A stretch of DNA of 64,000 nt from Corythucha ciliata (GCA_038030265.1 CM075937.1:33460198-33524197), one strand, 5' to 3'; positions 42,152 to 54,915 are shown, counted from the first letter of the stretch. Notes: a model not told the origin generated them from the sequence alone. Numbers and translations: made by a program.

Positions 42152-45100
42152 ATGATCGTGAATCCCAGTATGTATAAGTGTAGTGAGAGCCACGTAGAAT
42201 TCTCCTCTACCCAAGCTCGTGCAGAGCATGTAAAATGGAAACATTTGCCCCCAGTGACACTCAAGTGTGTGACCGGTGCCTCAAGACTTTTAGGGATTCC
42301 GTTGCATATTAAAAGACATGAAAACTCACATGAACAAGGGAAATTGCCCGGTACTGTCATATCCTGTCCCATATGTAGTTTCAATGGTGAGAGGAAAAAA
42401 ATGCCTTAGTCACTTCTTAGAAGATCACCACATTCGATTGGAGGAGGAACGCCTTCAATTTACTTCCCAGGAACATTTTCATTCTTGGTCTTGGATGGAA
42501 CAAGTGGAAAAAGACACATGTTCCCGTTTCGTTACGCATCATGGGAAAGAAACAAAGCGTGGTGGTACCATTGTGAAAATATTTTACTGTCACCGGGATG
42601 GTATTTTTAGACCAGGGTCCATCAAAATAAATTCATGGTGCCCTTCGAAAACAAGAGTCAAAATATGTGGGGAAAAATCAAATTCAAAGGTACCTATGCT
42701 TATGATGCTATAATATGAACAAGTTACATGTAACTTATACCCAGCGGCGTCTATCCCCCCCTGATGGCTGGACGTAAAATCCCCCCTTATGTACAGTAAT
42801 ACCCCTCTCATGTATAAAATGCTTTTAAGATGGAAAATTACAGTGAAAAACAACGTTAATGAATAGTTACTGCCGCACTTCGCAAAAAGGCAGTAAGTCC
42901 GAAAATCAGACATATCGACATATTGGTATCGTTGGATTCGTCTTTAAAAGAGCTTTCCATTGCCACCCATAAAAGCAGTGGACAAAATTTCGGTGAAGAT
43001 TTTCCGAGGGAACAACGGTTACTGCTAGATGAATTTGTTCCCTCGTCCTCCAAAGAAAGGCACTTGGTCTTTTTGCTGCCAAAAAAAGGGGAATGTTACT
43101 GCTGCTTTTCATAGGAGCATTGTGACCTTGAAAACGTTGGAGAGTGGGGACTCCATTTCAAGTTACTGCTTTTCAATGTAGCACAGTGATCGTGAGGCTG
43201 GTAATGTTGTCGCAGGAAGTCCACTCGCTGCTTTTCTAGTTAGAGGCCGGTGTGTTAACGTTGGGACCTCAATCTACAAGTTCCTGCGGTTAAACCAATT
43301 AGGTCATTCTTCGTTTCTTTTGTTTCAATAGCAGTTATAACATATTCGTGAAATTTACTGGGTTTTTGGCTGCAGGAAAATGTTGAGAAGAGGTAAAAGG
43401 GCAGTTTTAATGAGTTTGAGTGGTAATAAATATTCGAACTTGTCGAACGAAAGTGCCACAAAATTACTCGAGGAGCTGCTCACCGCCAAAAAGACACATA
43501 CATCTAAGAATTCTGCAAAAGAATCGATTAAAGTAAGTTGAACATCTCTTTTTTTCTTATTTTTTTATGCAGAGAGACTTGGTAGCAATTTAATTTAGGT
43601 TAATTGCTTGGAAAATGAAAGCAATAATGCGATTGAAAAGAATGCGACGCTCAATCTAGTTCAACACAACAGTTTGGAAATCGACGCAGTAGAACAGTTT
43701 TCAAGTGAGAGTGTTACTACCTGAGATTTGAACGATATTTCTCTTATTACGTGTGGTATCCATGATTCCGATTTTTCAACCTTCAATGAGACTGAACCTT
43801 GCCAAGTGACCAAAAAGAGGCGGACCGACATTTTTGAATCTCACGAACAGCTCGTTTCAGATGGGAACGTAGTAAGCATAACCCTAACAAGAGGTGACAC
43901 GACCATTACCAATGAAGAAATACTTGTAGCAGTCGAGGAATTCTTGATGGAAAACGACGAACTAAATACAGGGGAAGGGTCACCGGTTGTCGAGCTCGAG
44001 AACTTCTTTCTCAAAAGAAATTGCCGTGTCTTCAAATCATCAAGTCAAGAAACATTTTTACAAACAAGTTCAAAAAGAAAGGGCTCAGCAAAAGGCCTCT
44101 GCTAAACATCCCATACGATCGAGTGCCTGCAAAGAAAAACAATGCAGATATAACTGTTCCCTGAAAATAAGCGAGGAACGCCGCAAAATCATTCACTGGA
44201 AGTTCTGGGAAATGACTCACAACGAGCAACGAAACTTAATTTTTCTCATGTGCTCGAAAACTCCCATCAAAACTCGCAAAGTGGATGCAACCCACCAAAG
44301 AGAATGCAACTTTCGCTATTCTCTATCGACACATATCGGTGAAAAAGTGCCCGTTTGCAAAACATTTTTTTCTGACGACACTAGGATACCATCCTAAAAA
44401 CGATAAAGTCGTTTTTAACGTGCTACGTAACACGTCTGCCGAAATGTGTCCACGAAGCGACCAGAGAGGAAAAAATATCCCACCCAATAAAGTGGACCGG
44501 CAGCTTCCATGGTTCCGGGTGGAACCATATAAGTAGCTTCAATCCTACATAATTTCACATTACAGGAGGGAAGACGCCCCACGAGTCCGTTACTTGCCCA
44601 ATGGTGTCAACATCAAGCTAATGAACGATGATTTCAACAAAAAAAAAAATACCCTGAACAAAAATGTGGGTATGAAGTATATCGACGAATGATGGCTTCA
44701 GAAAATATTCACTTCAAAATACTTGGCAATGAGGAATATGTAGGGTGCCAAGAAGTCAAACTGTGAAGATCAGACCGGGGAGGATTGCGAAATGTGTAAC
44801 TCCTGGCTTCAACATACTTCCAACTCCTCTAAATCTCGTAATTTATATCATGCACATGCACGAGAATAGTTTGACGAGAAAACTGTGTGTATCAACAGAT
44901 ATGGAAAAGTCATCATGCTACCCAGGATGGACCAATACAAACTTGCCTTGTTCACCAAGCGTTTATCCTTCTATAATCAGACATTTGCTCAGGTCGGAAA
45001 GAAAAGATAAATGCCCATATTTGCTTGTCTGTGGCATGCAGGCATTTCTGGTCGTGACAAAGAAGACATAGTAAGTGCGTACAACCAGTTTTTCGAATTC

Positions 45101-45719
45101 CATCGGGACAAAGAAGAATTCAATCTTTGGGCTGACAACTGTGCTGTCCAAAACAAAAATTGGGCTTTGTATTCTTACCTTGTCCAACAAGTCAATTCGG
45201 CAAGAGTTAAGGCTAAAACCATTACTATGTACTACTTCGAAAAGGGTCACACTTTTCAAGACAGTTTTCATCATCGGGTTGAGTTATCTATGAAGCAACA
45301 TAAAAACGTGCATGACTTCGCGGACTTCGTTACAGCTGTCGGACAAGCCGGAAAGAACGTCGTCGTGAGAGCAATGGAGGCCTCGCAATTCTTCAAAGTC
45401 CCTGACTATTCATCCGCACACCGGAAGAAAAAAGAAAATTTGCTGATGAAAAATATTAGGGCAGTTCGAGTAACTCGAGGATCTCTTAACCTCGAGATCA
45501 AGAAGCAACGTCTTGGGAAAAAGTAACATTTTTGAAAAAATCAATTACGATCAAAAACCTCGCAGGCGAATCAGGACTTGGAGAGCAGCTTACTCAACCG
45601 ATTGGAGTTCCAGCTTCTCTTAAACTCGGAATTTGCCATCACCTGACGAAATTAATGGAAGAAAATCGGAGACCCTTCTGGGAGAATCTGAGAGTCAGTT
45701 CCTCCGAAGAAAACAACTA
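42152..45719 (+). pseudogene. decayed transposase-like gene (C2H2 fingers plus DNCxxQNKNW domain)
   Basis: Broken copy of a family common in arthropod genomes, I believe the DUF7869-type RNase H-like proteins. Pieces in order: a C2H2-like finger region (42170-42360) with a frameshift in finger 2 and a lost Cys in finger 1; a basic Cys/His segment (42385-42700); a middle exon (43376-43532) with an intact 66-bp GT-AG intron; an acidic region with in-frame TGA at 43722-43724; a Cys-rich CRYNCSLKISEERRKIIHWK block; RSDQRGKN; HYRREDAP-RYLP (44561); and finally LWADNCAVQNKNWALYSYLV and FEKGHTFQDSFHHRVE (45011-45526). At least five frame breaks rule out function. Kept introns mean the copy arose through DNA, not by retroposition. 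It is divergently oriented to the borealin-like gene. Element ends were not found. Confidence 0.7.
45011..45526 (+). pseudogene. best-preserved C-terminal domain of the transposase-like pseudogene
   Basis: The longest uninterrupted stretch (171 codons) carries WADNCAVQNKNW, then YYFEKGHTFQDSFHH and VYDF-like VHDFADFV. The Asp of ADNC and the GHT-SFHH motif resemble RNase H-fold transposase or integrase active-site spacing. It has no start context and depends on upstream exons that are broken. Confidence 0.65.
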
Positions 45720-46329
45720 GGTTGCAACACAACTAATACACACAAATAATACTACTTGTAGTTCCTAATATTTTGTGATGTTTTTACGAAATATTTTTTG
45801 ATTCCCTTTTTTATATATTTTTGAATTGTTTTTCAATAATTTTATTGTTAAACGTGAAAACATTGTTCAATTCCTTAAATCCTACCAAAATTTGTTTTTA
45901 TCAGAGGACGGCATTACAATTACAGCAAACCCTACAACAAATAAAAGCAGCAATCAAACTTTCTACCTGAAATACTGAAAGAATAGAGAGATTTAAAACG
46001 TTGAAAAAGCAGTAAGTCCTACTGCTACTCAAAAAAGCAGTTTACAATGTTACTGTAAGTATCACACGAAATTTATATGCCTGTTCCCCAACCAGAAGAG
46101 TAGTAAGTGAAGAACAGACGCTTATGCTCTTGTTATCTAAATTATTTAAAAGAAAATTCAGGTGTAGAAGTTCCTAAATAGGTTACTAGGGTGTATAGCT
46201 CTAATTAAAATTGTTACCAATGTGTTTTGAAATGTGAAGTTGAAGAAAACACACCACATTTTCTCGAAAACTGCTACGCCCAACTTACTGCCTTATTACA
46301 TAGCACGGCAGCAGTAGGTACTTTCATTT
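45720..46329. other. AT-rich sequence after the pseudogene
   Basis: GCAGTAAGT/ACTTACTGC motifs recur here (46008, 46282) and at 42891, partly as small inverted pairs. No gene. Confidence 0.4.
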
Positions 46330-46415
46330 TTTCGCTAGTGATACACAAGTGTAGAAAACCTAAAGATTTCAGTGCCTAATTTTAACAAATTGGATGAAAT
46401 CAAGACCACGTAGCG
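46330..46415 (+). mobile_element. MITE fragment, GCTAGTG family copy 1
   Basis: TTCGCTAGTGATACACAAGT then GTAGAAAACC...GATTTCA-TGCCTAAT. Matches the copy at 57191-57296 over about 80 bp. Its 3' end is missing. Confidence 0.6.
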
Positions 46416-46429
46416 TTAAATTACGGCTC

Positions 46430-47240
46430 ATTCTAATTTTTAGCCGCGAATCAGCGCTTTTTCCGCACCTTATTCGCAGCGCTTTTTTCAATGTAAAGCC
46501 GCGAATGAACACTTTTTCTTAAAAAGCCGTGAATTAGATATTTTTCTCCATTTCAATAGCGAATTAGCGTTTTCTATAGCTGCGAATTAGTGGGTTTAGT
46601 GGGAATTAACGCTCTTCATTATTTTAGCCTTAAAGTTGCATTCACCAGAAGGCCGCGAATTGTCATTCTTTCAATTTTAACCGCTAATTTGCGTTTTTCT
46701 TCATTATGACCGTGAATTAGCGTATTTTTCTCAATTTTAGCTGGGTATTTGCGTTTTTCTCTATTTTAGCCGCAAATTAGCCTTTTCATTTCAAACGCTC
46801 ATAGTCATGAATTAGCGTTTATCTCAATTTTAGCCACGAACTAGCGATTTCTCTCAATTTTTCCCGCGAATGTGCAATGTTTCTTAATATTTACCGCGAA
46901 TTAGCGGCTTTTCCCACTCTTGGCTATTAGTTAGCGCCTTTTCTAAATTTTGGTCGGGAAGATTCCTTAATCAAAGAGTCGCGAATTGGCGTTTACTTAA
47001 TTTTACTCGCGAATTAGCGTTTTTCTCAATTTTAACCGTGAATTAGCGCTTTTTCGCGCTTATTCACGAATTTAAGTACTGTTCCTCAATATCATCCTCA
47101 AATTATATTGATTTTTCTACATTTTTAATCGTGAATCCTCATTTTGTCTCAATTTGAGCCGTAAATCAGGGTTTTTTCTCATTTTAGTCTGTAATTAGTG
47201 ATTTTTCCCAATTTCAGCCGTGAACTAGTGCTTTCCCAAT
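46430..47240 (+). repeat. degenerate tandem array, family A
   Basis: About 20 units of 'GCGAATTAGCGTTTTTCTC' plus 'AATTTTAGCC'. One of the best-preserved family A arrays. Confidence 0.75.
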
Positions 47241-48360
47241 TACGAATTCCGCGGATCAGCTCTTTTTACAGATGTTTGCTATCAAGTGAGCTAGAGTGCT
47301 ATCACCGAGTATAGAGTCTTTTTTATAGCTAAAATAAAGTAAAACGCCATAATGTGCTGTTCTTGACCAAGTCCTCGTCTAGAATTGGTCTAGAAATCTA
47401 GGCTTTGACTCTCGCACGATATTTTCACACTTTCCGCACTATAGTTATGAAATGTACTATCACAACGAGCCAGATTCGGGGAAGTGTTTTTCTTCTGCGA
47501 GAAAAATCCGCGAAATTTGGTTTCTTAGAAAGCGAAATTCGATAATTTGTTGTTCTCTACACATACCCTAGAATAACCCCTTTCCCGCTCGCTGAAGCCT
47601 CCTCCAGCGTTTAGAAATGGGCCACTTTCTCGCAGCACGTAATTTGTACGAAAACATCAGTTGGAACCAAGTCCGAATGATTAGAATTTGTTGTGTTCAC
47701 TATTGTTACACACTATTGTTGCCTAAATCCCCAGTTTGAAACTAATAGCCAGTTTCAGTTGTGAAAGTGAACGCTGAAGATGGCGAGCAGGCGAAACCGG
47801 TCCGTCGATGCCCGCACCTCGGCGAGGGAAAACTGACAACCTAGGCTCCTAAGGCTACGATTTTTTGCACGATTTTTTTTTTGTACTATTTTTTTTTACC
47901 TACTAACCCTCGTACTACCCCTTCTATAAACAATTTTAGCAATTGTTTGTTTTGTACAGGCAATAGTTATTGTCAGAACAAATAGCTTTTTGTGTTAAAG
48001 TGCTGATGTTCCGTTAGTTTCAGACCTTTTTTGGTGCATTAAAAATTCATGTTTTATTTCTTGATGCCAAGAAGAGTGGTTTGCGATCATCAAAATCAGG
48101 GTCAAATTAAAAATACGACACATATATTATAATTGTCCTTCGAAATCCAATTTTCCGAATACATCGAAGACATTATTTTCATTCCTTCACTATTTACATA
48201 ATAGATAATGACAACGTTACTACTATTCGTACAAATATTATTTGATAGAAACTGCAATAACTTTTACCCTGTGGAAAATGGATACAATAAGATTTTTCTT
48301 CCTTCTCCGACTTTTTTTACTTACAAAGAAGCGGCGTATTCTATAATTTTATAATGGATA
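47241..48360. other. intergenic, nothing recognised
   Basis: AT-rich sequence approaching the 3' end of the Frizzled gene. No array or coding block. Confidence 0.5.
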
Positions 48361-48404
48361 CATTTATTCATCGTATACAAAATATAAAAAATGACTAGCA
48401 ACAC

Positions 48405-48410
48405 TTTATT
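48405..48410 (-). terminator. candidate polyadenylation signal of Frizzled
   Basis: AATAAA on the - strand about 525 nt after the stop codon. A second AATAAA lies at 48368-48363. Confidence 0.35.
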
Positions 48411-48934
48411 GATTTAGAAAAAATGGCAGTACATATTTTTTCTCGTATCCCTATTCTACATTACACTGGTTCTTCTACGCATCTAGTTTAAATAGTGCGA
48501 AAAAGTATTTACATGCCTGCAGCAATGGTTTCACGAGTACTTTATAATTAATTTAAAACAAAGAGCGTGTTCCTTTGACACATTGGTAGAACCACGCTCT
48601 TATACTAGTCACTGGTGCGTCCTCTTTTCTTTTTTTTAAATGTTACTTATTTACAACAATTATAATAATAATAAATTATTTAGGTACTGTACAAAATATA
48701 AACAATATTGATGTTTCTATATGAAATGGCACTCTATAAACACTGATGACGTTAGGTAACTTGAGATTACGATGAAGATGATATGAGAATGTAGGAGGAC
48801 CAGGAAGACCACGTTACACCTTTGTGGGAACGACTAGACTGTTTAAAAAGGACGGGATTTTTGTCTGTGTACGAATGAAATCAGTCCGAACTTTAAACGG
48901 GTCCGTAGTTACTCAATGGAGTCTTCGCCTGGTG

Positions 48935-49892
48935 TCATACATGGCTCAAGTGCCCTCCCGGTTTATAAGGAATCTGATGATGGTAAGGCGTCACGTGAGG
49001 GCCAGACAGAAGGGACGAACCACCGGCGAGAAGGGCCTTCTTCCTGTGCTTATTGTCAACTGGTGGGGGAGGAACACCACAAAGACGACCCCACAAGCGC
49101 TTCCAAGATCCGAGAGTTTTACCCGACCAGATCCATACGCCCGAGGTGATGCCAACCGCGAGAGCCATGAAATATTTGAGCATGAGAAGCGAATAGAGAG
49201 GGCGAGCTTTGGGGCGTTCTTTGCATGGGCACGTGAGGCCGGCCATCCACTCGTCGTGAACGGAGCTCTCATACATGAGACAACCGATGACGATGGTGGC
49301 TGGGACTGTGTAGAGTACTGAGAAAATCCCGATGCGAATCATCAATTTTTCTAGTTTATCGGCTTTGCCGCGGCCGCCTTGTTGTTTTATGACGTTTCTA
49401 ATTCTAAACAGAGACACAAAGCCTCCGAGAAGGAACGAAGTGCCCAAAAGTAAATAGAGCAACAGAGGGCCGAGAACGAATAACCTCAAGTTCTCGGCGT
49501 TAGTATTGCCGACGTAGCATATCCCTGAGACTGGGTCACCGTCGACGCCCGACATGACGAGGACTCCAACGGATTTTACCGTAGGAACTAGCCACGCGCA
49601 TAAGTGAAAGTATTGTGAGTAACTCGCAATGGCTTCATTGCCCCATTTTAGACCTGCAGCGAGGAACCAGGTAAGAGCGAGGACAACCCACCATATTGAG
49701 GAGGCCATGCCGAAGAAATAAACAAGAAGGAAGACCAGGGTGCACGGTGTTGGTCCAGATGCGTGATATCGAAGCATGTGACCATCGCAGGCTACTTCTT
49801 CGTGGCCGAGAGAAACACGAGTGAGATAACCGAGGCTCACCATGAAATAACAGGCTGATAGGAATACTATTGGTCTCTCAGGATACTTGAAT
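48935..49892 (-). CDS. fz2: Frizzled exon 3 (TM2-TM7 and tail)
   Basis: TTTTTCAG acceptor. Begins FKYPERP, carries six membrane segments, KTLGSW and a His/Pro-rich tail ending LSHV. TGA/TAA-type stop at 48937-48935 on the - strand. Confidence 0.92.
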
Positions 49893-50837
49893 CTGAAAAA
49901 TAAAATTGTTTAAATGGCGATACCATTAATAACGTTAACAAATTAGCATTTACCTTTCTGTGTCGATTAAAAATGTGGTCAAAGTCATTAAAGTGGATAG
50001 ACAACACAAAGACGACCAAAGGGTGATCCACACGTTCGCAAATTCTTTTTCTTCTGGCGAGAAAAATTCTTCTTTGCACGGAAGACCGCAGTTTGTCACA
50101 CCGGCGACTGTCACGCTTCTGTTGTACAGGATCGAGTCACGGTGAATTGGCACGAGGGGAGGCCGACATTTGCAACTGCAGTCTCGATCGTGACATTTAC
50201 GACCACGACATTTGGCAGAACCGCCGGTGGGCAAGACTCCTACCGACGGCCCGCTTGGCACCTGCGGAGGCTTTTTCGTCGGTCTCGCTTCCGTCCTATT
50301 GCCCATTTCCATGCACAGATTATTCGGGTCACCGTGAACTGGCAGCTTTTCGCACGCCATTCGTTCGGGCCACTGAAACCCGTATTGTTGCATCAAAGGT
50401 GCACACCCGCTTCTAGCTCTTTCACAGACCGATCTAGAAATAACACAAAACGGCAAAAATGACGGATCTGATGATAATTGATAGGTAAAGTTTAATTACC
50501 TGCACGCCGGAAGAGGTTGATGGTAATCCTCGATGCAAATTGGAACGTACATCGAGCACAAGAAAAACTTCAAATCAGGGCTGCATTTGATTTCGACCAA
50601 CGGCCAAAACTGATGCACTTCAAGGCCGGCCTCATCCTGACTGTCGTGATTCAACTCGTTGGGCATTGAAGTCAGATTGTAGCCAATCCCACGGCACATG
50701 GGTATCGTAATTTCCTCGCATCGTGGTTGATTCACTCCCGATGTAACGATGACCGGTTGTAATTCGGCGGCCGCCAGTGTTGTCAGCGAGAGAACGGCCG
50801 CCGTGATCTGAGCCAGTTGAAAAGTTTCTTTAAACAT
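48935..50837 (-). CDS. fz2: Frizzled-5/8 type Wnt receptor (three exons)
   Basis: Seven-pass Wnt receptor at the plasma membrane. Exons 50837-50500, 50433-49954 and 49892-48935 sum to 1776 nt, 591 aa, with 66- and 61-bp introns. Residues 1-24 look like a signal peptide. Residues 40-153 form the cysteine-rich Wnt-binding domain with all ten Cys, including [10 protein letters not shown] and the conserved N-glycosylation site NLT. A Pro-rich linker and seven hydrophobic segments follow, from about residue 240. KTLGSW (531-536) is the KTxxxW Dishevelled-binding motif, and the C-terminus LSHV is a PDZ ligand like that of Frizzled-5. The [11 protein letters not shown] block and LSHV favour the 5/8 subfamily (fly Fz2) over 1/2/7 or 4. 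The gene appears intact. Confidence 0.95.
49954..50433 (-). CDS. fz2: Frizzled exon 2 (end of CRD, linker, TM1)
   Basis: TTTCTAG acceptor and AG/GTAAAT donor. Supplies CRD cysteines 7-10, a Lys/Pro/Gly-rich linker with paired Cys ([13 protein letters not shown]), and the first membrane helix ending FLIDTE. Confidence 0.9.
50500..50837 (-). CDS. fz2: Frizzled exon 1 (signal peptide and first part of CRD)
   Basis: ATG at 50837. Donor G/GTAATT at 50499 splits an Arg codon within the CRD, after residue 112. Contains CRD cysteines 1-6. Confidence 0.9.
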
Positions 50838-50870
50838 TCTGCATCACTTCCCCTGCGAAAACAGACAAAC
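50838..50870 (-). promoter_or_regulatory. probable splice acceptor in the Frizzled 5' UTR
   Basis: On the - strand, TTTGTCTGTTTTCGCAG ends at 50853, only 15 nt before the start codon. It has a good pyrimidine tract, which implies a noncoding first exon further upstream. Confidence 0.45.
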
Positions 50871-52470
50871 AAAATATTTTCGTTGTTAACTTTTTTCGAT
50901 AAGCACTGTACGTTGCTGCTTGGTGGAAGGGGGAAGTCAAGTCATCTCTCCCCTTTCCCGCATAACGTTCCCTTTTTTCCTTATTTCCTCAGTAAATCAC
51001 ACGGCACTGAACCGTAAAAAAGCCCACCTCTTTTTCTAAATCGCCGCTACGTTAGATAAATATACGTGTGCAAAGGAGTGAGAAGAGACTTTTTTGAGCT
51101 CATGAGATTTATTCATGAAAAGGGCACTGAGACATAAATATATCGCTTTTTTTTCTTGCGAGAAATAAATGGTGTTCAAGTTTCTATTTACTATAAAATG
51201 ATGTTACAAAAATTCAGGAAAAGTGAATTAAGTAACTCTCTCTTCCCACTGACCACTTTTTCTCTTCCTGGCATAATTCCAACTTTCCACAAAATATAAT
51301 GGCTTTAAATTGGATCGATGATCGAAAACTGAACAACCAAGCAGTGGGAAAGAGCTGCTGCGGTAAAGCGGGTGAAAGAAAATTAATGGCTTCTCCATTA
51401 ATCTGGGGAGGGATTTTCCCGAGGGAAAAAGTTTTTCTCTTCCTTCCGGGCGCACCGTTGTGAAAGAGGTGGGGAGTGGGGGCAAGGTTGACGAATAGGT
51501 GGAGGGCAGGAAAATCATATGGCGTGTACTTTCAACCTTCCCTTAGCCCATTATTAACTATCAAGCTTCACTGGCGAAACCTTTTTGAGCGGATTGACGG
51601 AGAAAAAAAATGTATACCTTATGAAATATGCCGAATAAATATTTTGTTATTTTCCGAGCGAGAGGAGAAATCAACTCCAGGCATGTAAATTGAAAGAAAG
51701 GAATATGAAAGGCAGACCTCACACTGGTTTTATTTTCAATGCTCGGTGATTTAATCAGCTCTGGGAGTTTACATCCTCAATCAACGCCATTTGGTAGCTC
51801 CTTGTAATAAATCAGGAAGAAAGTTCACTTGTGGTTGCCTTCTAAACTGTTTAAAGCTCGTTTGTTGTTCTCGCTGTTTCTTACTCGGTGAGAGCGGAAA
51901 TATTAAGTAACTGGCTTGGGTTAGTCGTCCAAGGTACGTACTAATAAACAACGTTAAATTACGGGCTAAGGGACTAGGTACATGTACGTTTCGAATCAAA
52001 ATACATTTGAAAGTTTACTACTACATATAAAATATTATCGGTCAGCCACTGCACGACGTTAAATTTCGACAAGAAAATATAACCAAGAAATAAGGGGACG
52101 GGGGTCCTTTTAAGAGAAGTGTGGGTAAACGCCAGCTCGCGGCGCGATATGTCATTGACAGCCGTTAACCAGCAGAGTTTAGGGTTTTCAATACAAACGT
52201 AATGAGTTTCGCCACAGACACTTATTATCCTACCGACAAACTAAGTAAGAACCTATGATTGAGGTAAAAATGAAAAGGGGTGATTTAGCCACAGAATACA
52301 ACTACATATTCACATATGAATTGACAAGATCTGCCTAGATCGAGAAACTATGAATTTACCATCGAACCAAATTAGAAGGGTGGTTACGTGCTTTTACTGC
52401 GGGCTAAACTAGCCAGGTGTGAGAGCATTGGTTTGGCTTTAATAAACTGTTTTATGAAAGAGTTTCAAGG
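50871..52470. other. upstream region of Frizzled
   Basis: No arrays. TTCAGTGCC on the - strand at about 51011-51003 fits an arthropod initiator, but there is no further support. Nothing else recognised. Confidence 0.4.
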
Positions 52471-52479
52471 GGCGAAAAA

Positions 52480-52745
52480 CTTAGGGCTGCCCGATATAGT
52501 TTTGGAGAATTTACAGGAGCGAAATTGGCGGCCGAGTTGGGGCTTAAATTTGCCTAAGGAGGGAAATTTGAAGTTTGAAAGCGCCCAAACCCACAAAATT
52601 GGTCTTGTGGAACAGCCAAATCTTCAATGGTTTTTTTTAAAGAGCTAAGCCCGCGGGATTAGCCATTTGAAGAAGCTAATGGTGCAAAATTTGAAATGAA
52701 ATCCGTGAAGTTGGACTACTTATCAAGGATCAAATTTCACGAAAT
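52480..52745 (-). repeat. family B array fragment (inverted)
   Basis: Units such as 'GGAGCGAAATTGGCGGCCGAG' and 'GAGCTAAGCCCGCGGGATTAG'. Confidence 0.5.
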
Positions 52746-52859
52746 TGCCCGAGGTTTTCGAGGACGATCCGATAGTCAATTTATGAAGTTCCCCTCGGTA
52801 AAGTACCACAATTTTTGTTTTTAAGCGTTGAAGCGTTTCCGCTCCATAATTTGGCGATT

Positions 52860-53995
52860 TGTCTCTCGAGGATCCACTAATCCACCTGGAAACTGTCAAT
52901 TTAGTCGGTGAATGTGATTCACTGGTGGATAATCGAGTAATCGCCATAGGAAAGTATCGGGTGTTGAAATTGATTTTCAGGCCCCACAAAAATCACTAAA
53001 GGTGAACTAGCCGCGGAGAATTTGATTATTTGGTTTAAAACAGACGCGAGGGTTTGAGCCCACTGGCTTTCTGTCTCACAAAGACTCTTGGCATGAAGCA
53101 GGAAGCCACAGTAATGGTCAATTTTAGGCCGCGAATAGCCGGTCAAACCATTTTATGGCGAGTTCGTGCGGTAACCAACATCGGACGCGGGAGTCAATCA
53201 GTTGGTAATGTCGAGACGGTCCGTTGAAACGATTTCTAGTTGACCGATTTTAGAGTGCAGATAGTCAATTCATTTTTTAAGCTCGCGAATAGCCAGTTTG
53301 GCCATTTTTTTCGACGCAGCAAATCAGATTACGGAGTTGAATGACATGAATAGTCAGTTACGCCATCTGCAAGGCGCAAATGTTCGGTTTTGGCAATTTT
53401 TAGGGCATGCATAGCCCGCAGTTTAGCTATTTTCAACGTGCAAAGGCTTAGTTTGGCCTTTTTTGAAGGACTAATGGTTTCCCGGGCACGAATTGGCCAT
53501 TTAGCCACTTTTATAACGCGAGAGTAGTCTGTTTATCCAGTCCTTAGGATGCTTGTAACCGATTTTTAGGGAGAGAGGTCCATTGATCGCTGCGAAAACG
53601 CCAGTGGTCAGTTTATTGTTTCAAGGTGCGAGTAGCCATATTTGGCTTTTTTCCCCCTTTGTTGGAGATAGCTATTTTGTAGGCACAAATTGTCATCAAC
53701 ACCATCTGTAGCCTTTGTTGGGAGAAAATGGTCAGTTTGGCCATTTTCAGGACGTGAATTGCCAGTTCGAATATTCCGTTTTTAAGGCGTGAATACCAAC
53801 TTTTGCCTTTTTTAGGGCACGAATCTTCAGTTTTGCCATTTTTAAATCCCAATGGTCAGTTTTACCAATTTAGAGCCGGAATTGCCAGTATATGCCTCTT
53901 TTTAGAGCGAGAATTGCCAGTTTACCCATTTTCTAGGCGCGAACGATCAGTTTGGCCATTTTCAGAGCTGTAATTCAGGCATTTCATATGCGCGA
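52860..53995 (-). repeat. degenerate tandem array, family C (inverted)
   Basis: About 28 units of 'GCGAATAGTCAGTTTGGCC' plus 'ATTTTTAGG', weak before 53110. The same orientation resumes at 54480. Confidence 0.7.
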
Positions 53996-54178
53996 CTCAT
54001 CTGTTTGCTGTTTTTAGACCACATGACAAGGTTACTAAATAGGTATGGCTGTAAGAAAATTGGGGGGGGGGGGCTGTAAACAACGCGTCATCGGGTACGC
54101 AAATTGAAAATTTTATAATTATAATCTGATCATGCGTGTAAAGAAATGTATTGTTTTTGCATACCCTATGATGCGTTT

Positions 54179-54382
54179 TAGGTCTGTCGTACACTGGAAG
54201 CGTTTTCGAGCGGCGCTACTATACGAGCGTACATCCCAAAGGCTCAAATTGAATGTGACATCGTCCACTGCAGGCTTAGCTGCAGTGAATTCAATTTAAG
54301 TCATTTTGTATGTACGCTCGTTGTCGCTTGTTGCCGCGCGTTGTAGAGCCTCTCGAAAACTCTTCCAGCGGATGACCAGCCT
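54179..54382. mobile_element. imperfect fold-back element
   Basis: The left half (GGTCTGTCGTACACTGGAAG...GAGCGTACAT...) matches the right half inverted (GCTGGTCATCCGCTGGAAG...GAGCGTACAT). It is preceded by TTA. Similarity of the arms is moderate. Confidence 0.5.
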
Positions 54383-54479
54383 TCCCCTCAGGATTTCCCC
54401 TCATCTATTAGTTACTGCGCTACCTCTCTAATACATATGGTACCTAAGCTTGGGCCGGCTTGGGCACATGAATCAGTTA

Positions 54480-54915
54480 TGCCGATTTTATGGCTCGAAT
54501 AGCCAGCTTGGCAATTTTTAAGGCATCGATTTTGCTGTTTATGGGGCGCGAACAGCTGATTTTGCTGTTTTTAAAGTACATATAAGGAATCACCTGTTCA
54601 GACATTTTCAGGGCGCATCGTAAGTTTATCAATTTTTAGGGCTCTTAAAAAGTCAGTTAGGCAAGTTTTGTCCCGCGATTAGTCGATTTAGTCAGTTTCG
54701 GGCGGGAATCGTGGTCTTTACAGGCATTTTCAAGAGCACACCAATCGTCTGTTATTGAGCCATTTTTAGGGCGCGTGAATTTAGTTTGGCTATTTTTAGA
54801 GCGGGAATTTTTAGGGCGCAATTAGTCAGTTTAGCAGTTTTCAGGGTAGGAATCGACAGTTTTGCCATTTTCATTAATTTTTGAATTTAGCAGTGTTCAG
54901 TATTTATGGTGGGAA
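54480..54915 (-). repeat. degenerate tandem array, family C (inverted)
   Basis: Units of 'GGGCGCGAA(C/T)AG-TGATTTTGC' and 'TTTTTAGGGCGC'. Separated from the previous array by a G-run (54061) and the fold-back. Confidence 0.65.

Noticed and set aside
48824..49321. 165-codon + strand open frame
   Set aside because: Antisense to Frizzled exon 3; the Frizzled reading is fully supported by domain motifs.
49960..50462. Three + strand open frames of 61-107 codons
   Set aside because: Antisense shadows of Frizzled exon 2.
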